From Lepturacanthus savala (lineage: Eukaryota; Chordata; Actinopteri; Scombriformes; Trichiuridae), in the NCBI GenBank assembly GCA_030544235.1, contig CM060466.1:5973092-6037091 (forward strand): 64,000 nt of DNA, written 5' to 3'. The translations under genes were made by a program, and so were the position numbers. Positions within the stretch are counted from its first letter, which is position 1. Each line of letters starts with the position of its first letter. The notes beneath the pieces are model-generated. The model had not been told where the DNA came from and did not search any database. It saw nothing but the letters and a program-made list of their open reading frames with translations. This document shows positions 14,723 to 22,948 of this stretch, piece by piece.

Positions 14723-15244
14723 CAGTGATGGAATGTAACCAAGTACATTTACCCAAGTACAGTTTAGAGGTACATGTACTTCACTTGAGTATTCCCATTT
14801 GATGCTACTTTTATACTTCTACTTCCATTTTAGAGGGACATATTGTACTTTTTACTCAATTTTATTCACTTTTCAGTTGCAGATATGACAAATAGATTTT
14901 AATATTCATACTGTGTAAATTGTTATTTATGCACATAGTATAAAAGATGCTATATAAAGTGTAATATACATATATAATACACATATATGATTCAGTAGTT
15001 ATATTAATCTGCTTAAAAGTAGATAAAATTGGTTCTGTATTGATATATTAGCGTTTGTTAGCGATAAAAACAAACACTATATGAACATAACAGTCTGCAT
15101 AATAAGTACTTGTGATACTTTAAGTACATTTAGCTGATATTTATGTGCTAATTCATGACTTACTTGTAATTGGGTACTTCCAAACGACAGTATTTCTACT
15201 TCTTTTACTCGAGTAAAGGGATCTGAGCACTTGGTCCACCACTG
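14723..15244. mobile_element. hAT-type MITE (CAGTGATGGA...TCCACCACTG)
   Basis: The ends CAGTGATGGAATGTAACCAA and TCGAGTAAAGG...TCCACCACTG are inverted relatives of each other and resemble a teleost hAT MITE family. The 8-bp flanks TATTAGGC and CATTAGAC agree at six positions, consistent with an aged 8-bp target-site duplication. A related copy starts at 42619, and an internal fragment lies near 14205-14340. The element has no transposase frame. Confidence 0.65.
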
Positions 15245-15262
15245 CATTAGACCGCATAAGCA

Positions 15263-15345
15263 GTGCACTAGGTGTGTGTGTGTGTATCTCGTAAACTGGC
15301 TGTTGTGCACACACACACTCACACACTCACACACACACACACACA
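15263..15345. repeat. (TG)n/(CA)n microsatellite tract
   Basis: A short GT run and an interrupted CA run flank about 20 bp, forming an imperfect inverted pair. It lies about 180 nt into crebbp intron 1, next to the hAT-type MITE end. Confidence 0.8.
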
Positions 15346-15523
15346 GGGTAGAGCCCTGCAATGACATGCTCAGCACAGACCCTAACATAACACTGCAGTA
15401 AAAAAACACACACACACAGCAACTAACCTTAGCACACCTAGCTGACCTGATCCCTCGCACCTTTTGCTGCATTGTTACGTGTACGTCTGTATTTATATTA
15501 GCAGACAGTGCGGAGGCCTTTAC

Positions 15524-15611
15524 CTGGTCCATCAGACGCTGACAGGGCAGGTGAATTCAGCTTCGGCCGCTTAGAGTTGGGAGGTCCGACGTCCAGCAGG
15601 TTTTCAGCCAT
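15524..15611 (-). CDS. crebbp: CREB-binding protein, coding exon 1 with start codon
   Basis: The minus-strand ATG at 15611-15609 opens MAENLLDVGPPNSKRPKLNS, followed by PALSASDGP. This is the conserved CBP/p300 N-terminus and includes the basic KRPK stretch. The 88-nt coding part ends at CAG|GTAAAG, leaving one base (phase 1). That base joins the exon 2 acceptor to make an Asp codon and the conserved DLGSL sequence. The start is chosen by homology; upstream there is CpG-rich non-coding DNA. The PKLNSPALSAS part looks somewhat p300-like, but the MAENLLD opening and the adcy9 neighbour support crebbp. Confidence 0.95.
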
Positions 15612-16064
15612 AGTTGTTATCTTCTCCGAGCTGTTTCGCTCGAGGGGATAATATTCGTTAACCTCACGACGGGGAAGTCGCTTCTATCAACCCGAGCCTT
15701 CCCCCCGGTTAGCACATTTGCAAGCTGGGTTAGCCTGCTAACGCGAGCTAACTGGCTAATAGCTAGCTAATTGCCTGCTACCAGCTAAGTTAACTGTTAG
15801 CTAACGCTACTCCTTTAACGTGAGAGTCGGTGCCTTTTTTTTTTTTCAAAAGAGATGCAATAGCGCCCCGCTTCGCCACCGCCATTCACCCCATGATAAT
15901 CCAACACCCAACACCCACATTATTACCGTTAAATAACCCAGAATAAAATATCCCCCATGTAAAAAAAAACAAACTTCAAAGCGTCAATCCGATAAAATTA
16001 AGCGGATCGCTGCGCTCCGCGGGAAACGTCGCAATTTCTAGATGTTCAAAGTACCCATTTCGCG

Positions 16065-16072
16065 TGACGTCA
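16065..16072. promoter_or_regulatory. crebbp: Full palindromic cAMP response element (TGACGTCA)
   Basis: TGACGTCA is the consensus CREB/ATF site. It lies 454 bp upstream of the crebbp ATG inside the CpG-rich promoter region. Occupancy is inferred, not shown. Confidence 0.65.
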
Positions 16073-16432
16073 AATTTCTTCATGCAAAAAAAATCGCGCG
16101 AAGCTCCCCCGAAAAAATGCACAATTGCACAAAAACTCTGCGTTTCTGCAAATCCCTTTCGAAAAAATCACGACGTGGGCTCTACAATACCGCTCCCGGG
16201 ACGGGCGACAGGGGCTGAATCGCCGCACTCTGAAGGGGGAAATCAGATATACGGAGCGTTTCTGTCCCGACGGCCGCCGAGCCAATTCCCGTTTTTTTCG
16301 CACAAAATGTCTCCGAGGCGGTGTTAAGGTGTCGTTTTCGCGGGGGAGGACGCTGTCACATCGCGGTAAGGACGCTCGATTTCAGCGTAAAAAACCCAGT
16401 GTTGGATCGAAATCCTAATTCCGAGCCGCGAC

Positions 16433-16443
16433 AAGATGGCGGC
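16433..16443 (+). promoter_or_regulatory. YY1-type element (AAGATGGCGGC)
   Basis: AAGATGGCGGC is the extended YY1 consensus often found just downstream of TSSs in CpG-island promoters. It lies about 820 bp upstream of the crebbp ATG and is on the plus strand, opposite to the gene. Confidence 0.5.
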
Positions 16444-16551
16444 TGTTGATTCCTTCGATACAAAAAAGTTTTTTTTTTTTCTTTTCCAGATCGGCTGTGG
16501 AGGGGGAGGGGCCGTAATATCACGCCCTACGTGAAAACAGCGCCGCCTTCC

Positions 16552-16567
16552 GCCGCTGGGGGCGCTA
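16552..16567 (+). promoter_or_regulatory. Candidate CTCF-like site
   Basis: The sequence GCCGCTGGGGGCGCTA fits about 13 of 16 positions of the CTCF core as I recall it. It lies at the boundary between the crebbp CpG island and AT-rich intergenic DNA, a plausible place for an insulator between crebbp and adcy9. This is a weak motif-only call. Confidence 0.3.
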
Positions 16568-16610
16568 GAGTTCCACCAGAAATACACAGGAGCCACATAG
16601 TTATACACAC

Positions 16611-16965
16611 TAGGATCTAACTTTTACATTTGCTAATTTAGTTAATTATTTATTTTAAAATGAATTAGAACATAATTTAAAATATATATATATATTTTCA
16701 AAATAAGTGCATAATGCATCAAAGCTGCACTGTACTTTTAGAACTGTCAAGATAATGCATAAAATTAAATAAAAAAAAATAAATTGCATATTGAAGTCAA
16801 TAGTTATGATACACTTTATTTAGAAATTTTTATCCTTTTATTCTATTGGCAGATTTTTTTGCATTATAGAAGTAAATGTTAGCATGTAAATGTAAATGCT
16901 GTGCACAGATATACAGCTAATAATCACTTTATTAGTCTCTTCTGTGTTGTTTTTTTGCAGACTTC

Positions 16966-17016
<51 letters not shown>

Positions 17017-17100
17017 TGTTGACAGTATTGGAATAAAATGGGCATTACCTGCAATGTGTGCATAGTGTATGGGTTTACAAGAACCAATCTTTACTTTACA
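16611..17100. other. Short AT-rich intergenic spacer between crebbp promoter and adcy9 3' end
   Basis: The spacer is AT-rich with a (TA)n array at 16971-17013. Minus-strand AATAAA hexamers lie at 16820-16815 and 16933-16928. It has no coding similarity. Where adcy9 transcription ends relative to this spacer is not determined. Confidence 0.5.
16970..17013. repeat. (TA)n microsatellite
   Basis: About 22 uninterrupted TA units lie in the spacer between adcy9 and crebbp. Confidence 0.95.
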
Positions 17101-18930
17101 CTTCAAAGTGCACTCGACTATTTTTCAGCTTTGAGATTTATTTCAATCATACTGAAAAAAAAAGAGTAATAAAATCATAACACTCACACTTACTCAAATA
17201 GACACACATTGAATCAATTTGATAGTAGGTGTCTGTTTTTCATTGTTTTCCGGCAAAATCTGACACATGCACATGTATAAAAAAAAAAAAAAAATCATAT
17301 GTGACATAAAATAACTGCATATGTACAAACACTGAGTGCTTTGTGCAAATGTGTACAGATTACGATCATGTGTTGATAAATGATACATGGGTAATGTGCA
17401 CAAAACATACATAATACATCTCATTCATGAACATAAAACAAATACACAAAGATTTCAAATCAAGTCTAATTTGTTGTTTTTTTTGTCCCAGTGTAATTAA
17501 AAACACATACGGGTTGAAATTTACTTTCAAATTTTCATAATGAAAAGGTGGAGCTGTCCCCATTTCAGTGAGTGATGAGGCAAGGCTATTACACTGCAAT
17601 GATTTTAACTAGTGCTAATAAAACACTTTATTTCTTGATGCTTGTCCCTCATTTTTTTTTTTTTTTCTGCCACAAAGCAGAATCACATTTCTACAAGGAT
17701 TTAGAACGGGGATGACTTAATCCCTTCGACATCTGCTTAATGCACTTAGCCATTTTATTTTGACTGCACTTTCTTAACTGGAACACCAGATTCGAGATCC
17801 GTAGGGCTCGTTTCTTCGCCTCTCGCCAAATCTCGTAATACACACGTCATCTTATCGATAAAAAAGGAAAAAAAAACGTCAAAATCCAGCATGTTGCATT
17901 ACTTGCAGAGTCATGCAATAAATGCTTAATGCTCAACGTAATTGTAGAAAGATATTGAAATGACAATATTAAGAGTGATAGTACGGTGTAGAATCAAACT
18001 GAAAGAAACAAAATAGTGCGTCTTACAAAGAAACATTTTCATTTGTTCAAATAAAAAAAAAAGAAGAATCAACACACATACTTCTCCCCCGTCTTTATCA
18101 CAGATCAAAGAGCCGGCAGTGTTCACTTTCATATTTTTAATTTCATTTACACAAATAGTGTAATCTCACACCTTGAATTTACTATGGATGTTTTTATTAT
18201 TATCATGTTTGCTGCTGCTTGCTATAGCTACAGTGACATGGTCTGAAAATCACAGAATATTATCTAACTACCGCGTGTAAGGCATAGGTGGGATCTGGAA
18301 AAATGTGGAAAACAGGACCTCATCCTAAAAATGTTTTAATAACCTTGCGTGCCACTTTTTTTTTTTATCCCTTTACCGAGGTTGTGTCGCGATTACAACG
18401 AGATTCAAGCCTGAGAGAGAGAATATTTTAAAAGCAACAAAGAAAGCCTCCGACCTACAATGTGGATCACGCCTGGCAATTTGATTTATTCTCTCAATGT
18501 AGAGCGACAGCATCTGGTAAAACCTCTTTGGATGTCGAGTGGAACTCTGCTACTGGTTCTGTGGCGATTATTTGATACAAATAACCGCGACCGATTGAAA
18601 AAAATGTCCAAAATTCAAAAAGGCACTGATTGTGTATGTTTGGTTGGAGCAATGTCACGGATAAACAGAAGCGTAAAGCGTGTTGGGACCGTGCTAAACA
18701 GTGACTCAGCACTTTAAATCGAATTTACCGATTAATTTCTGTTTCTGTGTGTAGCCATAGCAAGGTGAGATTCCTTAACCCTTAAAATGTTCATTTATGC
18801 ATTTTTGCAGCTTTGCATATGTAATAAAACTCCCTACAGAGCTTTATTAAAATAAAAAAAAAAGTGGCCATATAGTTGATTTCCTTTTGCATCACTTTAC
18901 AGCGACGCCATCTGTGTTTTTTGACTTTCT

Positions 18931-18970
18931 CACACACACACACACACACACACGCACACACACACACACA
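18931..18970. repeat. (CA)n microsatellite
   Basis: A CA run interrupted by one CG lies in the putative adcy9 3'UTR. Short open frames running through it on both strands are repeat artefacts. Confidence 0.9.
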
Positions 18971-20816
18971 AAGTGTAAGGAGGAAAAAACAAGTGCTTTC
19001 AGGAGTCAAGACAAAGCATGAAGTGGGTAAAGAGCAAAGAGAACTACATAGGTCACCGCTATTCAACGGGGAACATCACCGCGCTATTCGAGGCAACCGG
19101 TTAATGAAAAAAAAAAAAAAAAGATGGAATTTGTCAAAAAAAAAACTGCAGCAAAACCTGCATAACGAGCATCATTTCCTCAAACATACAATCATCTATC
19201 CTCATTATGACAACAGCATGATACAAAAACGTTTCTGAAAACCAAAAGAAAAAAAAAAATACAGTCATACTTTTAGGCACCACAAAACAATCAGCTAGTT
19301 TAGGTTGCACTGCACCTGTAGATCACTCAATTAAAGTGGCACAATTTAAGTATATTGATACAGTAGAGGGCCCCCTCCTTATAGAGGCTGTGACGGGATA
19401 AAGTTTAAAAAGTCCCACCCCTTCAACAGCAAATCACACAGCTAAAGGCTGACAATACTTAACTACTGAATAAATATATATAGCGACGGACTGACCGATG
19501 TGTTGGATTTTGTTTGGGTTTCTTTTCTCCTGGCAATGAAGGCAACGAATGGAACGTCACGAAAACGTGATTCTGAGGTTGTCGTTTTTTTTTTTTTAGT
19601 TTTTTAACACGCAGTACTGTAGCTGATCTGTGCTTTTTGACACTTTAACCAATGTGGATCGCCCCCTTTTTTTTTTTTTTTTCCCATCTATCAAGAACTA
19701 CACAGTGATTGTCCCTCACAGTCCCCCCCCCCCACACTTAAAGTCGCACTCCACCCCAAAAAAAACCGAATATGAAACACCGACTTGGAAAAAGGTTTTG
19801 AGAATCTTGGATTTTTTTTTTTTTTTCCCAGCTACCTTTCGGGCCTGCAGGGGCGAGCGTTTCCTACTTGCGAGACGTGTTTTTGGGTCACAGTATCACT
19901 TTAAGTCTATTTAAAGTGCCTTCCTGCTTTTGTGATGATCTCACTTTTTTTTTTTTTCTTCCATTGTTATATTCCCTTATCTGATTTTGTGCTTTTTTTT
20001 TTTTTTTTTGATTGTACTCGTTGTGACAGACAAGGGTTTTAAACTCTTCAAAAAAAAAAAAAAAAGCTATCTACCTAACTACCAAATACAAGTGGTCGAG
20101 AAAACACTGTGCAAGACCTGTGCTTAAATGTGCATTTCAGCTGCTGCACAAACTAAACTCTATGCAGCACCTTACGCACAAATGAATACTGTATTAAGCC
20201 CTTTTGTGAAAGCAGAATACATAAATTAACACTGCTTCATGTGATTCCCTCATTCTTCCCATAGTTCCCTGCTCAGCCTATCAAGCTGCACTGGCACTTA
20301 TATAGATTCCAAAAAAAATGATTTTCTTGTTTGTTTTTTTTCCCCCCTTAAGTAAAGGTCAAGACTTTTGATCAAGTTATAACAAATGATATGGCACAAT
20401 AATAAAGTTTTTTTCTTGTTTTTTTCCATTTTTTTTTTTTTAAAGAAATACTTGCATTGAAATAAAAAGCATGGAGTAAGAAACCACAGCATGTTATGTG
20501 AGGGAGGGGGGGGAGGGAAAAAATAAACCCATACGACGATTGTTTCAAACTTTGTTCAGTATTCATATTTGTTCGTTCAGTGTTCTAGTCCTGAAGGCAC
20601 TTAATAACAAAAACGAATAGGAAAAAAAACATCCACAACACATATTACACATCTTCCTTTCCCTCTCGCCCCTGTCGACCTTCTCCCCCTTTAGTTACCG
20701 CTGTGCTCAACACAGGTTCAGACCCGCCCGGCACTCAGCCGGCGCCGCCGGTTCTTACGGCGGCTACGGCCGGCGTCTCGCTCTTCTCCATCCGCGCACA
20801 CACTCGCCCTAAAGGG

Positions 20817-21890
20817 ACGCTGCAAAAACTGAAATCTGAACGGGTGAAAATGTCTTATTGTTGGTACAAATCAGTCCAATATTTAGTAGAATTGTCTTAT
20901 TCCACTGGCAGATAATTCAGCTTGTTTCTAGTTTTTAGTTTACTGATTTGTGAGAAGGGGGGCGACACGGTGGCGCAGGGGTTAGCGCTGTTGCCTCACA
21001 GCGAGAAGGTCACAGGTTCAAGACCTCCTTGGTCCTGGGTCTGGGACCTTTCTGTGTGGAGTTTGCATGTTCTCCCCGTGTCTGTGTGGGTTTTCACCAG
21101 GTACTCCGGCTTCCTCCCACAGTCCAAAAACATGCTGAGGTTAATTGGAGACTCTAAATTGCCCATAGGTGTGAGTGTGTGAGTGAATGATGTGTGTGTC
21201 CCACGATTGGCTGGAGACCATCTGGGGTGTATCCCTGCCTCTCGCCGTAACGCACTGGGATTGGCTCCAGCAGACCATGTGACCCTAATGAGGACTGACT
21301 GATTTGTGAGAAGTATTTGTATCAGTCTGGTACAAGAAAAAGGTCAAAGGTCATTACGTGTCTAAATTACATAGATTAGAGGTCCGCCTGGTTACAACAG
21401 TTGTAAAAAAAAAAAACCTCTAAAATTCCACTTGTTGAAGTTAAATGCATAAATGCTGATCATATACTGGACCACTGATTCCTGGATTATGTGGACGACA
21501 TGATATTCACTCTATAACTGGATTTTCTTAGGCAGGGATTGAATGTTTGATTCTTTTCTAGTTTTATTTGGTGTCACGGTAACATACAACACGTCTGTAT
21601 TCATCTCACATGCTGTAGCTTTCTTTTGATGCCAGGTTTATCTGTAAAACCCTTGTGGTTTTACAGATTTTCCACATTTATTGTGGGTACGGAACTTTCG
21701 AGCAGGAAATAGGCCTAAGAAAACGTAACAAGAAGAAAACAAACTGACTAAAACATGAAGAAAAAACGTGAAATGAGCCAAAGTATCTGCCAGTGGAATA
21801 AGATAATTCGACTCAATATTGGACTAATTGTACCACATAAAAAACAAGACATTTTCCACCTGTTGAGTTTCCATTTTTTGCGGTGAAGGG
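20817..21890. mobile_element. Long-inverted-repeat MITE (family A, copy 1) split by a SINE
   Basis: The left arm (about 20817-20940) contains CTGCAAAAACTGAAATCTGA and TTCCACTGGCAGATAATTCA. The right arm (about 21760-21890) carries the inverted counterpart (ATCTGCCAGTGGAATAAGAT, then GGACTAATTGTACC and TTTTTTGCGG). The same family occurs at about 27809-28024, 45985-46275 and 54176-54402. The SINE at 20958-21297 sits inside it, so the MITE is older. The terminal motif resembles teleost hAT MITEs. The middle (about 21320-21760) is less clear and partly matches family B. Confidence 0.6.
20958..21297 (+). mobile_element. tRNA-derived SINE, copy 1
   Basis: The 5' part carries an A-box-like TGGCGCAGGGG (20971-20981) and a perfect B box GGTTCAAGACC (21015-21025) with tRNA-like spacing, followed by a tRNA-unrelated body. 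It is flanked by identical 16-bp copies of ACTGATTTGTGAGAAG (20942-20957 and 21298-21313), a target-site duplication of LINE-mediated insertion. Nearly identical sequence recurs at 31590-31859 and 38756-39092. Its 3' end lacks a roughly 20-bp stretch present in copy 3. Confidence 0.85.
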
Positions 21891-21982
21891 ACATCCTGCC
21901 CACGCTCCTGGAGAGGCAGCAGCTGGGGGGGGGCGGGGTCAGCGGGAGGATAAAAAGACAGGGTGAAAGGGTAAAGGATGGA

Positions 21983-22948
21983 TCAGAGACGGGCGTAAAA
22001 CTCCTCGTTGAGTTTCGTTAGCTCGTCGGACTCCTCCTCCTCCTCCTCCTCCTCCTGGAGCGCCAGAGGAGCGGGCCGCGCCGCCTCTGGAGTCGCCCTG
22101 GATCCCAGGGAGCGGGGAGGGGGGCGCGGGTCCGTGGCGGAGGCCTGCGGAGCGTCCCTGTATCCTTCCTCCCTCGCCTCCGCGGACTCGGCGGGGACAG
22201 ACTCGGGTCCCGCGCTCGGCGCGCTTTGCGGCGTGGAAAGAGGGTTGGGAGAAGAGGAAGAAGAGGGAAGGAGAGCCGTCGCCCGGGCGACTGCTTCTGA
22301 AGTCTTTGCCGCGGCGGCCGGCTCCTGGCATGCGCTTTCCCCGCTTTTGGGGTACAGGAAGGTCCTCATCTGACCTTTGCCCTTAACGTTCACGGTACCT
22401 CTATAGTCAAACTCCAGGCCCATGGCGCTGAGCATGGCGTGGCTCTCCTCGCTCACCTGCACGCGGCACTCCACGCCGGTGGAGTCCATGCGGCTGGCGA
22501 TGTTGACCGTGTCCCCCCAGATGTCGTAGAGCAGCTTGGTGGTGCCGATCACGCCGGCCGTCAGCGGGCCGTGGTTGAAGCCGATGCGCAGCTTGAAGCC
22601 GAAGCCCAGCATGTTCTTGTTGAAGTCGTCCAGCACGCCCATCATCTCCAGGGCGAAGTGGAAGAGCGCCCGCAGGTGGGCGTGCGGCGAGTCGTCCTCG
22701 TTCTCGGCCAGCTGCCGCACGTTGAGGCCCGACGCCGCCATGTAGGTGGCGCCGATGGTCTTGATCTTCTCCACGCTCTTGAAGTCGGGCCGGCGCAGCA
22801 GCTCGTCGAAGTCGCCGATGAGCTCGTTGAGGACGCGGTAGCACTCCTTGCCGCCCTCGTAGCTCTCCTCGTAGAACTCGCTGAAGTTCACGATGCTGGC
22901 GAAGATCACGCCCACGCTGTCGTGGTTCTTGGAGTAGCTCTGGGTCAC
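21983..22948 (-). CDS. adcy9: Adenylate cyclase type 9, coding exon 11: C2 catalytic domain and C-terminus
   Basis: This exon encodes the second cyclase domain, which pairs with C1 to convert ATP to cAMP at the membrane. After acceptor CCCGTCAG the frame opens VTQSYSKNHDS and continues through GVIFASIVNFSEFYEES, KIKTIGATYMAASGLN, FNHGPLTAGVIGTTKLLYDI and NIASRMDSTGVECRVQVSEE to the stop TGA (21985-21983). Two residues that set AC9 apart by weakening the forskolin pocket are present: Tyr in KECYRVL (22840-22838) and Ala in TIGATYM (22750-22748). After KGKGQMRTFLYPK the tail is low-complexity (Ala/Ser/Pro-rich, then eight Glu). It ends ELTKLNEEFYARL, sharing only ELTKLN with the human terminus. 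Two antisense frames over this exon are shadows. Confidence 0.95.
   Translation of the reverse strand: MTQSYSKNHDSVGVIFASIVNFSEFYEESYEGGKECYRVLNELIGDFDELLRRPDFKSVEKIKTIGATYMAASGLNVRQLAENEDDSPHAHLRALFHFALEMMGVLDDFNKNMLGFGFKLRIGFNHGPLTAGVIGTTKLLYDIWGDTVNIASRMDSTGVECRVQVSEESHAMLSAMGLEFDYRGTVNVKGKGQMRTFLYPKSGESACQEPAAAAKTSEAVARATALLPSSSSSPNPLSTPQSAPSAGPESVPAESAEAREEGYRDAPQASATDPRPPPRSLGSRATPEAARPAPLALQEEEEEEEESDELTKLNEEFYARL

Larger units (their letters stand above)
2671..15523 (-). other. crebbp: crebbp intron 1 (12.9 kb)
   Basis: The intron separates coding exon 1 (phase 1 donor, CAG|GTAAAG) from exon 2, as in mammalian CBP genes, where the first intron is also long. It is AT-rich. It contains remnants of a hAT-like element (about 4575-4660), a 545-bp element with inverted ends (6891-7435), a dispersed fragment (about 10540-10740), a hAT-type MITE (14723-15244) with a related fragment near 14205-14340, and a CA/TG tract near 15270-15345. 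The many short open frames inside it show no recognisable protein similarity. Confidence 0.85.
15612..16610 (-). promoter_or_regulatory. crebbp: crebbp 5'UTR and promoter region
   Basis: The kilobase upstream of the crebbp ATG is GC- and CpG-richer than its flanks, with repeated CGCG and CCGC motifs between about 15990 and 16570, as expected for a CpG-island promoter. It contains a perfect CRE (16065-16072), an AAGATGGCGGC element (16433-16443), and a dense cluster of GCTAAC/GTTAGC motifs (15700-15820). The transcription start cannot be fixed from sequence alone, but probably lies between about 15.9 and 16.5 kb. Open frames here on both strands are CpG-island artefacts. Confidence 0.7.
17101..21982 (-). 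other. adcy9: Probable adcy9 3'UTR and downstream region
   Basis: This follows the adcy9 stop codon on the minus strand. Mammalian ADCY9 has a long 3'UTR, and this segment has the look of one: no exon-like coding similarity, many A/T homopolymer runs, and minus-strand AATAAA hexamers at 18848-18843, 17632-17627 and 17142-17137. From about 17.1 to 20.8 kb I see none of the dispersed elements that litter the introns. From 20.8 to 21.9 kb a MITE with a nested SINE occurs. A CpG-rich patch is at about 20700-20820, and a CA tract at 18931-18970. The transcript end is undetermined. Confidence 0.5.

Noticed and set aside
1958..15611. Assignment to ep300 instead of crebbp
   Set aside because: The PKLNSPALSAS part looks p300-like. 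MAENLLD, LAETLTQ and QVMNGGLG wording and the adjacent adcy9 fit crebbp better.
20971..21025. A functional tRNA gene suggested by A and B boxes
   Set aside because: There is no cloverleaf or acceptor stem, it is followed by a SINE body, and it occurs in multiple copies with target-site duplications.
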